Below, one piece after another: positions 29,446-37,474 of a stretch of 49,794 nt of DNA. Within the stretch, counting starts at the first letter, position 1. Every line of letters starts with the position of its first letter. The notes beneath the pieces were generated by a model. That model was not told where the DNA came from. It ran no database searches and saw nothing but the letters and a program-made list of their open reading frames with translations. Location: assembly GCA_910577395.1 (NCBI GenBank), contig CAJTLG010000012.1, positions 1-49,794 of the forward strand, read 5' to 3'. This DNA is from an uncultured Vampirovibrio sp. Its GTDB lineage: Bacteria > Cyanobacteriota > Vampirovibrionia > Gastranaerophilales > Gastranaerophilaceae. A program made the position numbers and the translations under genes.

Positions 29446-29715
29446 ATGGGCAATCATGACAAATTAGGAATATTGAGCATAAAAAATTTTTATCAAAGTG
29501 ATAAATTAATAACTTTAACCAAAGAATTAACAGACACTTTGCGTAAAAATAAAACCGTAGATTGGCAGAATAAACAATTTGCACATGCAAAAATGATGAT
29601 GATGGTTAAAAGATTGCTTAAAAAATACAATTATCCTCCGGAAGGTCAGGATGACGCAGTAAATACCGTTATGACCCAATGTGAGCTTTGGACTGACAAT
29701 TTGATGGAATTATAA
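29446..29715 (+). CDS. Stand-alone HsdR C-terminal-like protein (DUF3387-like)
   Basis: 89 residues. The core VDWQNKQFAHAKMMMMVKRL followed by LKKYNYPPEGQDDAVNTVMT resembles the extreme C-terminus of many long HsdR subunits (DUF3387: W..K...A.....VKRLL.KY.YPP..Q..A...V..Q). Here it is a separate gene with its own ribosome binding site (AGGGGA), over 5 kb from hsdR. The local HsdR is of another (EcoEI) subfamily, so this is either a relic of a lost RM system or an independent subunit. Confidence 0.7.
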   Translation: MGNHDKLGILSIKNFYQSDKLITLTKELTDTLRKNKTVDWQNKQFAHAKMMMMVKRLLKKYNYPPEGQDDAVNTVMTQCELWTDNLMEL

Positions 29716-29735
29716 ATTTACACTAAGGCTGCAAA

Positions 29736-31166
29736 ATGCAAAATGAAATGAATCACATATATAGATATCGTTCAATAGATAAATTATTTGAATACAAAGA
29801 ACTTGAAAACCTTGAAATCTATTTTGCCAAACCAGATGAACTAAATGACCAGATGGAAGATTATATGAATATCGTATGGCAAGGTGATGAGATTGCCTTT
29901 CGAGGACTTTTTAAGCACTATTTATATACTTTATCAAGCGTATATTATGACACAAACTTTAGAAACAGAAAGCAAAAAATAGATATCGATTATTTTCCAG
30001 TATTTTTAGCCTCAGATATAAATAATAAACCAGAAATGCAATCAACTTTTAAGTCCATATACCATGAATTCTTCAATCCAATAGATATTGCAAATATACC
30101 CTCAGAAATGGCTTTATCAAACAAGAAATATTCCATCGATGAAATTTTATTTATATTGAAACATCTTCATCCATATGCATATTTAGTTATTGATTCAATA
30201 TTTAAAAAGCTTGATTATGGAATAGATGTTTTTAAAGACAAAGAGCATAAGGAAATTTATGAAGAATTAAAATATAGTAAACAATATTCATCTTTAATTA
30301 AAGCTACTAATAGTGGAGAACAAGCTGAAAAAGTAGATTTAATATGCAAGTTTGAACGAGAGCGAAAATTAACAAAAGCAATTTTAAATAACATGCATAA
30401 AGACAAAGACACTTATAATATAAGTATTCTTAATTTTGATTTTCCTGAAATATATCTAAAAAATATTAAAAAGATATTGTATAACAATTTTTGCGTTGCT
30501 TGTTTTTCAAACAGCTATCAAAACGAACCAATGTGGTCAAATTATGCTGATTGTGAAAATGGAATCTGTTTAAAATACAAAATCAAAACAGAAAACAATA
30601 AAAAATATTTAAGCTTAAATTCAGCTTGCAATGATAATCCAAACGAAGAAATATACAAAAAATTTAATAATCTAGAAATATTAAATGTTAACTATTCAAA
30701 TGAATATCCTGAAATTAATTTTTTCACTTCTTTGGGAGGATTACCCAAGAAAATTATAGAAGAATTTTGGTTGTGTAATTATGATAGAACAAAGTTTAGC
30801 ACTTGTTTAGATTATTACAAAAATCACAATGAATGGTACTTTAATTATCATAAAAAAGCAAGGGAATATATTTGTACAAAATCTAAAAATTGGGAATACG
30901 AACAAGAACAGAGAATTATTTTAAGGGATTTGCTTTATCCTGCATATGAAAATAAAGAGTACAGGATTGCTAATTATGATATAAGAGATTTGGATGCAAT
31001 TATTTTTGGAAGAAAAGTTAGTACAGAAGACAAACGAAAGGTCATTGAAATCATTAATAAACATTACAGTAAAAGTGGCACAAATGTAAAATTTTATGAT
31101 CTTTATTATTCAACTATAACGAATAAGCTAGAACTTAAACCTTGCGGTGAATACATATATCTTTAA
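29736..31166 (+). CDS. DUF2971-family protein
   Basis: 476 residues. The N-terminus YRYRSIDKLFEYKELENLEI with FAKPDELND and the later CFSNSYQNEPMWSNYADCE and ENGICLKY blocks are the signature of DUF2971. A C-terminal EYEQEQRIILR block also fits. The biochemical role of the family is not established; it is frequent in accessory islands. It starts 20 nt after the HsdR-tail-like gene and closes the RM-linked cassette. Longer than usual DUF2971 proteins (about 250-320) because of a middle helical insertion. Confidence 0.8.
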   Translation: MQNEMNHIYRYRSIDKLFEYKELENLEIYFAKPDELNDQMEDYMNIVWQGDEIAFRGLFKHYLYTLSSVYYDTNFRNRKQKIDIDYFPVFLASDINNKPEMQSTFKSIYHEFFNPIDIANIPSEMALSNKKYSIDEILFILKHLHPYAYLVIDSIFKKLDYGIDVFKDKEHKEIYEELKYSKQYSSLIKATNSGEQAEKVDLICKFERERKLTKAILNNMHKDKDTYNISILNFDFPEIYLKNIKKILYNNFCVACFSNSYQNEPMWSNYADCENGICLKYKIKTENNKKYLSLNSACNDNPNEEIYKKFNNLEILNVNYSNEYPEINFFTSLGGLPKKIIEEFWLCNYDRTKFSTCLDYYKNHNEWYFNYHKKAREYICTKSKNWEYEQEQRIILRDLLYPAYENKEYRIANYDIRDLDAIIFGRKVSTEDKRKVIEIINKHYSKSGTNVKFYDLYYSTITNKLELKPCGEYIYL

Positions 31167-31356
31167 TTAATTAAAAGCTATACAATATTTTGGAATTAAT
31201 TATTCATAAATAAGAACCTGTGTTTAATTCTTATTCAAATACCGTTCAAAAGGTATTCAAAAAATATTTGCGTCAAAACGATACGATTTGAAGTTTATAC
31301 AGTTGATGCTTCTTGATAAAAGAGTGATTAATTGTGTAGCTTGAAAGGAACATAAT

Positions 31357-31563
31357 ATGACTGAAAAATTAGATTTATTATTTGGAACAAAGATTTTAAA
31401 CCGCCAAACAAATGAAATCGGATTGTTAATCAAAACTTGGAGAAACGAATTCGCTGATGGAAGCATTTGGTTTGCAACCTGTGTTGATAAAAAAGGGAAA
31501 CGATATCACATCGAACTTGATGAAATAGTGCCGATGGAGGAAATTGATGATTCTGAAGAATAA
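31357..31563 (+). CDS. Small hypothetical protein
   Basis: 68 residues with good AAGGAA 7 nt before the ATG. It has a beta-rich pattern (GTKILNRQTNEIGLLIKTW, IWFATCVDKKGKRYHIELDE) like small SH3-fold phage proteins. It overlaps the next gene, forming a two-gene unit. Function unknown. Confidence 0.65.
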   Translation: MTEKLDLLFGTKILNRQTNEIGLLIKTWRNEFADGSIWFATCVDKKGKRYHIELDEIVPMEEIDDSEE

Positions 31564-31777
31564 ACTTACCCGCGAAACTTTAGAAATAACTTATCCTGAA
31601 TTTAGAAAAAAGTTTGCTAAAGAAATTCAAAACGCGTTTGAAAGTTACCACAAAACACAATTAAACAAATACTCATATAACTTCAAAGACGATAATTCAA
31701 TGGAATTTAACTTTATTAAACTACATTGGAACTTTAATCACTTTAGAAATTCTAATTGGTATATTGAGAAAATGTGA
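31547..31777 (+). CDS. Small hypothetical protein
   Basis: About 76 residues, rich in aromatic residues, Asn and Lys. ATG 31547 is chosen because GGAGG lies 7 nt upstream; a TTG one codon earlier is less likely. It overlaps the upstream small gene by 17 nt, implying coupling, and ends one base before the convergent HNH nuclease gene. Function unknown; phage-like small gene pair. Confidence 0.6.
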   Translation: MILKNKLTRETLEITYPEFRKKFAKEIQNAFESYHKTQLNKYSYNFKDDNSMEFNFIKLHWNFNHFRNSNWYIEKM

Positions 31778-32929
31778 TTATTTAATAAAAATATGTTCTC
31801 TATGGTATCTTAAAAATCCAATTTGCCTATCTGAAGTTATTTTAATATAACTATCTTCATTAATATTAACCAAGGCTTGTTCTTTTTCATCCAACTCAGA
31901 TGAAATTAAAATTTTACCATTATCATCAAAAGAAATTAAACCTTTATCAAATAAAGCATCATGCATTGAACATAATAATAAAATATTGTTTGTATCAAGC
32001 TTTTCCAAGTTTTCAGATTTTGCCCAAGGTTTTATATGGCTAATAATCAATAATTTGTTATTTTTAATTCCGCAAATTTCACATTCTTTCTTATGGTTAA
32101 GTATTCTATTACGAAGTTCAGAATGTCCCATTCTTATTTTTACTAAAGCTTGTTTTTCTGTTTCTTTGTTAATGTCAGCTTCGCAATTGTCAATTTCTTC
32201 AATAATTTTTTTGTCTTCTTTCTCCTTAATGGATTTAATAATTTTATTTGCCAGAAATTGATTTAACTCATGCTTATTTGTTTGATTTATATCAATTCCC
32301 CATTCCGGTTTTGATTTCAATCCTTCATAATTTCTGTCTTTTAGTATTGTCAAGTCTGGACTTTTCCACTCAGACATCGGTATAAAATATAAATTTGAAG
32401 GTTTGTCATTAATCCATTCGACCAAAGCAATCATTATACTTGGGGATAAATCAGGTATTTCTGATTTTGTAACAAATGTATAATTTTTATCATATGTTCT
32501 ACATTTTAAAAGATATGTTATATCAGTAATGTTAATTTCATAAAAAGAATTTCCTTTTTCAATAAATGGAATTTTTTCTTTATCTAATACAACTTTTAAA
32601 AATTGGTTAGACAATTTATTTTTTTGACTAGTTTTGTCATTATCAAAAATTTTTTCTTTGGTCAAAAATTTTTTAAATTGTTTTAATGCAGATATAACAG
32701 CATTGTGTGACTTAGCCCCGAGCTCTGACTTTATACCTTTGGGACTATACTGTTCTATTATAGAATCAATTTTATCCACAAGTTTATCCCAAGTAATATT
32801 TTCAATTTCACAAACAAAGTCTATTCTTTTTTGATAATCATAAACAGTACTCTGTTTTCCAGAAGAACTTGTCTCCTTATAACCTCGTTCTATTAAAAAA
32901 TCTTTAAATTTTGCTTTTAAACTATTCAT
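31778..32929 (-). CDS. HNH endonuclease (HNH_2-type restriction nuclease)
   Basis: 383 residues. The C-terminal HNH domain is clear: CEICGIKNN, then SHIKPWAKSENLEKLD, NNILLLCSMHDALFDKGLIS, as in HNH_2 restriction-type nucleases. The N-terminal 100 residues (AKFKDFLIERGYKE, STVYDYQKRIDFVC, ISALKQFKKFL) look like the core-binding domain of a tyrosine recombinase, an unusual partner. It probably cuts invading or modified DNA. Not in an operon with a methylase. Confidence 0.85.
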   Translation of the reverse strand: MNSLKAKFKDFLIERGYKETSSSGKQSTVYDYQKRIDFVCEIENITWDKLVDKIDSIIEQYSPKGIKSELGAKSHNAVISALKQFKKFLTKEKIFDNDKTSQKNKLSNQFLKVVLDKEKIPFIEKGNSFYEINITDITYLLKCRTYDKNYTFVTKSEIPDLSPSIMIALVEWINDKPSNLYFIPMSEWKSPDLTILKDRNYEGLKSKPEWGIDINQTNKHELNQFLANKIIKSIKEKEDKKIIEEIDNCEADINKETEKQALVKIRMGHSELRNRILNHKKECEICGIKNNKLLIISHIKPWAKSENLEKLDTNNILLLCSMHDALFDKGLISFDDNGKILISSELDEKEQALVNINEDSYIKITSDRQIGFLRYHREHIFIK

Positions 32930-32963
32930 TGATATTAGACTCTTTATTAAAATGCGGACAGTT

Positions 32964-33362
32964 CTATACTTTATTATATTTAGATAATTTATTCATTATG
33001 TTACCAAAATCCTTTATCACATCTTTAGGAATTCCTTCATAAATATCTCTATAAAGTTTCTTTGCTTCCTCTTTATTTATATTATTTAAAAATTTATTTA
33101 GTTTAATCATTAATTCTTTATCTTTTACTTCTAAAACAGCCCTTTTAAGAAATATTTTTTCCTTATCATTGAGTGCTATCTTATTTTCAATGTAATATTC
33201 TAAGACAGTGCACCAAAATAATTTACATGAATATTCTTTTATAATGTCTTTTTCATCATCATTTAACATTAATTGACTAAAAAACTTCTCTGCACTTGCA
33301 GACAAAACACCTAGTGTTCCTGTTACCATTAAATTATATAAATGTTCTAATACACTTATCAT
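32964..33362 (-). CDS. Hypothetical helical protein
   Basis: 132 residues, almost wholly alpha-helical, Lys/Glu/Leu-rich, with no motif I recognise. It lies 34 nt beyond the HNH gene start on the same strand, so the two could be co-transcribed. It has no good Shine-Dalgarno beyond a weak AAGGAAT. Confidence 0.55.
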   Translation of the reverse strand: MISVLEHLYNLMVTGTLGVLSASAEKFFSQLMLNDDEKDIIKEYSCKLFWCTVLEYYIENKIALNDKEKIFLKRAVLEVKDKELMIKLNKFLNNINKEEAKKLYRDIYEGIPKDVIKDFGNIMNKLSKYNKV

Positions 33363-33461
33363 TTTAATTCCTTTTATTTTGAGAGATTAGCATATTATAA
33401 CACATCTTAAAACAAGTCTGCAAAGCTTTTTCTTTATTTAAAATTGTACGAACTTGAATAA

Positions 33462-33869
33462 TTATTCCATCCCCAATACTTCTCTTTCGATTTCTTGGAC
33501 TTGTTCGGGGGTGAGGAAGTTTTGTGGTTTGGGTTTGGATTGGGAAACAGTTGCTTCGTATTCTTTGAGCAGCGGGATGTTTTTTAGGATATTCATGAAA
33601 GAATAGATTTCGGATTGATTTGTGTGCGAATTTTTATCCAAATCGTTGTTCAGTTTTCGCATCATTTTTCTTGCCAGTTCAAGCAATTCTTGACTGAAAG
33701 CATCTTTTTCGTGTTCGTATTCAAACTTTCGTTTGTCCCAATCGTATTTCTTTTTCCAATAAAACAAAGTCCGGCGGGACAAATCGAGTTCCATTCCAAT
33801 CTCGCCAAGTGTTTTATTTTCTTGCACATAAAGCTTTTGAGCCTGTTTTAATTTATTTAATTTTGCCAT
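33462..33869 (-). CDS. HTH protein, small-terminase/DUF1804-like
   Basis: 135 residues. An N-terminal helix-turn-helix (ENKTLGEIGMELDLSRRTLF, then YWKKKYDWDKRK) resembles phage small terminase subunits and DUF1804 proteins of Mu-like phages. The rest is helical. Last gene of the transposition operon, starting directly after the previous stop. In this setting it more likely binds element DNA than packages a phage, since no large terminase is present. Confidence 0.7.
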   Translation of the reverse strand: MAKLNKLKQAQKLYVQENKTLGEIGMELDLSRRTLFYWKKKYDWDKRKFEYEHEKDAFSQELLELARKMMRKLNNDLDKNSHTNQSEIYSFMNILKNIPLLKEYEATVSQSKPKPQNFLTPEQVQEIEREVLGME

Positions 33870-34430
33870 TTATATATTCTCCTCAAAGATTATTCTGTTA
33901 ATACTAAATTTATTTTTATCTGTCAGTCGCCGCACTTGAAAGTCACAATCGGTTTTTGCGAGGTTTTCTCGTTTACAGTATTTTAAAATCTGGTTCAAAA
34001 GTGCAAGCGAATTTTTCAAACGTCTTTCGCCCATCCCACGCCGTTTGCAAATGGTGTAAAACCGTTTAATATCCTCTGTACATATCTCTCGGACTTTTTT
34101 GTTCCCTAAAATTGGGATTATATTTGTTCTCAAAATCGCGGTGTAAGTCTTTATTGTATTGGGTTTGCAGAATTTTTCTGCGTAATCTTTCATAAAAATT
34201 TCCGAGACAGAGTTCAAAGTTATATTTTTGTTTTCAGCTTCGGAGTTTGCAAATACAGCAAATTCGACATTATTTTCAAAATTTTGGTATTTGTAAATTC
34301 CGTTCTCAAGCGACAATTTGCCCCTAGACATAAGTTTTTCTAGTTCTACTGAGACGTCGCATTCAGCTACCATTTCGATTTCATCAAGGGTAAATTCTTT
34401 TAAATATTTTGCTAATTTCTCGATGTTCAT
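33870..34430 (-). CDS. Integrase core-binding-domain protein without catalytic domain
   Basis: 186 residues. From about residue 75, VSEIFMKDYAEKFCKPNTIK and TYTAILRTNIIPILGNKKVR then EICTEDIKRFY match the SAM-like core-binding domain of tyrosine recombinases. The protein stops before any catalytic Arg/His/Tyr domain. Its ATG overlaps the ATPase stop (ATGA), so it is a regular operon member rather than a random fragment, perhaps an end-binding accessory factor. Confidence 0.7.
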   Translation of the reverse strand: MNIEKLAKYLKEFTLDEIEMVAECDVSVELEKLMSRGKLSLENGIYKYQNFENNVEFAVFANSEAENKNITLNSVSEIFMKDYAEKFCKPNTIKTYTAILRTNIIPILGNKKVREICTEDIKRFYTICKRRGMGERRLKNSLALLNQILKYCKRENLAKTDCDFQVRRLTDKNKFSINRIIFEENI

Positions 34431-35131
34431 ATAATTTGTCTAATCACCTCCATATTAATTTCGGTCAGTTTGTTTTCTTTTGCAAGGGTTTCGAGCTTAT
34501 TTATCAGCTGAACAATTTGCCTAAAGCGGTTATGTTTTTGATGGATATATTCAATCGCATCGGCAGATATCGGCACTTGTGAAAGTTCATTTACAATTTG
34601 AGCAATGTCGCTCACTCCAAAGGTTTCAAATTTTAAAATCTCTGAAAACCTATCATAAAGGTGTTTGTATCGCTCGAGTTTTCTGTGCGCCAAACCCATT
34701 CCAATCATAATAATCGGGCAATCGGTCTCGTCGTGCAGATCCCTGAGTATTTCAACAGTTTTAAAATTGTTCATCAGGTAATCGATTTCATCAATAAAAA
34801 TCACTTTCGGGTTGGCTTTTAGTTTTTTAACCACAAGGTTGAAGTTGTCTGAAGTCAAGTATCTTGGCAATTCATCCATTTCTTTTATTAACCCGTCAAG
34901 AAGCCATCTGCCTGTCATAAGGTTCGAGGCTCGAAGATAAATCCCGTCATATTTGCACGCAAGCCACAAGGCAGTTTGCGTTTTGCCGAGTCCCGGTTCG
35001 CCATACACAAGTCCCATTTTAGGAATGTTTTTTGGTTTGTTGGCCAGATTTTCTACAAGTCCGATAAAATTTTTGACGTTGTTTGTTCTTATAAACACTT
35101 TGTTCATATTGTCCTTTCTTGGCTTGCTCAC
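34427..35131 (-). CDS. MuB-like AAA+ ATPase
   Basis: 234 residues with Walker A GEPGLGKT (44-51) and Walker B KVIFIDEIDYLM (about 112-123), plus a sensor Arg region. Such ATPases (MuB, TnsC, IstB relatives) choose target DNA and activate the DDE transposase, giving target immunity. It starts 45 nt after the transposase stop in the same operon. Confidence 0.85.
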   Translation of the reverse strand: MSKPRKDNMNKVFIRTNNVKNFIGLVENLANKPKNIPKMGLVYGEPGLGKTQTALWLACKYDGIYLRASNLMTGRWLLDGLIKEMDELPRYLTSDNFNLVVKKLKANPKVIFIDEIDYLMNNFKTVEILRDLHDETDCPIIMIGMGLAHRKLERYKHLYDRFSEILKFETFGVSDIAQIVNELSQVPISADAIEYIHQKHNRFRQIVQLINKLETLAKENKLTEINMEVIRQII

Positions 35132-35175
35132 GTTAAACTGGCACGCTCACGCTTCGGCCCTCTGCTCGCAAGCCG

Positions 35176-36876
35176 CTATTCATAAAGTAATTTGTACTCC
35201 TTTGTTTGTTTAAATTCTGCAATCCAAGGGTTTTCTGAATCGTGTTTGATTAAGTATTCATATTTTTGTGAATTGTTCTTAAATAGATTTTGAACAGCAT
35301 TTGAACTCTCTTTGAACGAGGTTTGAACGGGTAGTGAAATTTCTTCGTCCATTTTGGTTTCAAGATATTTTATTTCTTCGGTCGAAAAGTAGTTTTTAAC
35401 TGCATTTACAGTTTTCTTTTTGAGTTGTTTTTGCCGAACGATTTTTTGTTTGTAGTCCTCATAGTCTTTGACACCACCCAATAATTTCGCCATTGGGTGG
35501 GTTTCGGTCACTCGCTCTGCTGTGCATAAATACTCGCCTTTCGGTGTAAAAACTTTAATTTTTGTGAGGTCAAAAAGGTTGTATTTGATTAGCACTTTGC
35601 TTTTGAAACCGTAAAGGCGTTCGTCAAAATAGTCGCAACCCAAGAACCTGACTCCGTTTCGCTGAATTGTTTTAACCTCGGTCGCAAGCATTAAATCGTC
35701 AAGGGTGTCAGGGTTTATGTTTTGACGTTTTCGCTCTTCCAAAACCTCGGCGATTGTTTTGTTTGGAGCATTGGGGCAGGTTTGAGAATTTTTGAAATTC
35801 AGCCACATGTCAATCATTTTTATTGTTTCTTCAATCGTCGGCACATAATCATTGTGCCACACGGAGTGTAGTTTTTCGTTTCGCATCAGATAAGCCGGTT
35901 TGTTTGCGATATTACTCCCAACATAGCTTGGCATAAGTTTTTCAAAACCTTCTTGAAACTCTTTGAAAAATCGCTCGATGACTTTCGCTCTGGCGTTATA
36001 AGGTCGGGCGAAAACCGTTTCAATTCCGAGTTTTGAATAAAGCCCTTGAAATCCGAGTTCGCTAAATCCCTTGTCATTTGTGAAATATTTTGCTCTAAAA
36101 GCTCTGCCGTTATCCTGATAAATGATTTTCGGCACCATATCGAGGTTTATTATTGCGTTTCGAAGCGCAGATGCGATGCACTGGGTATTTTCTTCAAGCA
36201 TAATCTCGTAACCCACAAGGGCAGTAGATTTCCAATCCAAAAAGCCTACTAAAGTCGCGCGACTTGGCTTGCCCGTGAATGGGTTTTTCACTTGAAATGC
36301 CAGTTTGTGCCCATCTGCGACAAGAATATCACCGGCCTCCAATAGTGATACGTCGCGTTTGATATAAGGCTCAACCTTGTCAGACAAGGCTTTTTCGCCG
36401 TCTCGGGCAAGTACCCATTTGTCGTAATTGTTCGCCTTAAACCATTTTGCATAACGTCGGAAAGTTGCATCAGCAGGGATAAAATCCTGTCCTTGCTCTT
36501 TTAATTTGTATTTGGTGAGGGCTGTCGCTTTGCCAATAGAAAATCGATTTGGATGCAAAAGCAAACCCATAAAGATTTTGATTTCTTCGTCGGTCAAAGT
36601 GGTTCTGAACTCACCGATTTTGGAATATCTGTATTGCGGAAGAAGTTTTTCGTAGTCTTCAGAACCGTCAAGCATTGCATTCCAGCGATGAAGCGAGCCT
36701 CTGGATACTTTGCCCAAAACCTGACGCAAATGCGAATCCGTCGTATTGTGCAATTTGACAAAATCATAATCAGCTTGGATTTTGATATTCGATTTTCTGC
36801 GAAACTCGAGCCATTTGTGGACTAAATCAAGCCTTGCAAGTGCGATTTGCTTTGCTTTTTCGGGTACGTATGTCAT
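35176..36876 (-). CDS. MuA/TnsB-like DDE transposase
   Basis: 566 residues from ATG 36876, chosen because AAGGA lies 9 nt upstream; an earlier in-frame start at 36927 has none and falls in promoter DNA. The RNase-H-fold core has D188 (LVADGHKLAF), D255 (IYQDNGRAF) and E301 (KVIERFFKEF). N-terminal helices would bind the element ends, and a C-terminal basic tail would contact the ATPase. It performs strand transfer of the element. Confidence 0.9.
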   Translation of the reverse strand: MTYVPEKAKQIALARLDLVHKWLEFRRKSNIKIQADYDFVKLHNTTDSHLRQVLGKVSRGSLHRWNAMLDGSEDYEKLLPQYRYSKIGEFRTTLTDEEIKIFMGLLLHPNRFSIGKATALTKYKLKEQGQDFIPADATFRRYAKWFKANNYDKWVLARDGEKALSDKVEPYIKRDVSLLEAGDILVADGHKLAFQVKNPFTGKPSRATLVGFLDWKSTALVGYEIMLEENTQCIASALRNAIINLDMVPKIIYQDNGRAFRAKYFTNDKGFSELGFQGLYSKLGIETVFARPYNARAKVIERFFKEFQEGFEKLMPSYVGSNIANKPAYLMRNEKLHSVWHNDYVPTIEETIKMIDMWLNFKNSQTCPNAPNKTIAEVLEERKRQNINPDTLDDLMLATEVKTIQRNGVRFLGCDYFDERLYGFKSKVLIKYNLFDLTKIKVFTPKGEYLCTAERVTETHPMAKLLGGVKDYEDYKQKIVRQKQLKKKTVNAVKNYFSTEEIKYLETKMDEEISLPVQTSFKESSNAVQNLFKNNSQKYEYLIKHDSENPWIAEFKQTKEYKLLYE

Positions 36877-36889
36877 ATTAAAATTCCTT

Positions 36890-36930
36890 ACACACACATT
36901 AATCGCTCTTGTTGAGGAAAATATCAAGTC
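36890..36930 (-). promoter_or_regulatory. Transposase promoter, repeated at 37405-37440
   Basis: On the minus strand TTGATA, 17 nt, GATTAA precedes the transposase gene. The same block (TTGACT, 17 nt, GATTAA, sharing AACAAGAG and TTAATGTGT) recurs at 37405-37440 beyond the RhuM gene, where no transposase follows. Confidence 0.5.
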
Positions 36931-37135
36931 CTAAGTCTCAATCTCAGAGATATTTCAACACATCTTAATTTATGAGACAAATTATTCTTGCACTTTATTG
37001 CACTGTTTTGCACTCGGGAAGAGGTTGATGTGGTGGGGGATAGACCCTGAAACAAGTTCAGGGTGACTGTTTTGCGGTGCAATTTAGTGCAAGAATAGAG
37101 ACAAAAGTGCAAAAAAAGACCGCTAAATCTCAACA
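36931..37135. repeat. Transposon end array A
   Basis: Three TTGCAC sites at 36988, 36998 and 37008 and three opposed GTGCAA sites at 37077, 37087 and 37107 are spaced 10, 10 and 10, 20 bp, all on one helical face. Flanking blocks GAGACAAATTATTC and GAGACAAAAGTGCAAAAA, and the terminus AAATCTCAACA, also occur in array B (38531-38729). Probably transposase or repressor binding sites. Confidence 0.75.
37044..37064. repeat. Small palindromic repeat
   Basis: ACCCTGAA (37044-37051), ACAAG, TTCAGGGT (37057-37064). This short CCCTGAA...TTCAGGG palindrome is a form of dispersed repeat seen in many bacteria. It sits in the variable centre of array A and is missing from array B, so it looks like a later insertion. 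Confidence 0.6.
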
Positions 37136-37137
37136 CT

Positions 37138-37161
37138 AAAAAATCGCCTCAAAGGGCGATT
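37138..37161 (-). terminator. Rho-independent terminator at the transposon edge
   Basis: On the minus strand AATCGCC, a 6-nt loop, GGCGATT, then T6. It shields the element from outside transcription toward the transposase. Confidence 0.65.
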
Positions 37162-37203
37162 ATGTGGACGTTTGTGGTATGTAAACCACCATCCAAAAGC
37201 CTC
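37138..37203 (-). ncRNA. Candidate short RNA beside end array A
   Basis: A minus-strand TATAAT (37215-37210) with TTGAGA 19 nt upstream is followed by GTATTAG and a GGCTTTTGGATGG block, a GTGGTTTACATACCAC hairpin, and the terminator AATCGCC/GGCGATT with six T (37138-37161). The transcript would be about 65 nt and ends 3 nt outside the transposon terminus. A related unit lies beside array B. Confidence 0.4.
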
Positions 37204-37216
37204 TAATACATTATAG

Positions 37217-37261
37217 CAATAATTGACCCGCAAATCTCAACACTACAAAACGGAGGTAATT
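37217..37261. repeat. Third, partial copy of the transposon terminus
   Basis: AATTGACCCGCAAATCTCAA then CACTACAAAACGGAGGTAAT repeats the terminus and outside flank of array B (GACCGGCAAATCTCAACACT, AAAAAACGGCGGTAAT). It lacks the GTGCAA sites. It marks a remnant of another insertion between arrays A and B. Confidence 0.65.
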
Positions 37262-37474
37262 AATATTATATTCAGAGTAGAGATTGGAACTCTTCTTAAA
37301 CCTGAAAAAGCAGTCCAGATATATCGTACAGTATCTTGATTTGTATAAAATTTAAAAAATCTTTTATTTTTCTATATAACTTTCCTTTCTTTTATCTTAG
37401 CATACACATTAATCACTCTTGTTTAAAGGAAAGTCAAGTGTTTTTGTTTAAAATATTATTAAGAAGTTATCAAG
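37262..37474. other. Gene-free remnant with relic transposase promoter
   Basis: No gene is seen. 37405-37440 repeats the transposase promoter, but the sequence beyond it (toward lower coordinates on the minus strand) holds no transposase reading frame. This is best read as the stump of a second element whose transposase was deleted. Confidence 0.5.

Larger units (their letters stand above)
33462..37135 (-). mobile_element. Mu-like transposition module with one recognisable end
   Basis: Four co-oriented, tightly packed genes (DDE transposase, AAA+ ATPase, integrase-domain protein, HTH protein) lie downstream of a right-end array that finishes with TGTTGAGATTT (minus strand, outer base at 37135). 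The array holds six phased TTGCAC-type sites. The opposite end is not seen near 33.4 kb, so cargo may extend left. An inner boundary at 33462 is only the last gene's end. Confidence 0.65.

Noticed and set aside
33462..33869. Evidence for a complete Mu-like prophage
   Set aside because: The small-terminase-like HTH protein is the only packaging-type gene; no large terminase, portal, capsid or tail genes are present.
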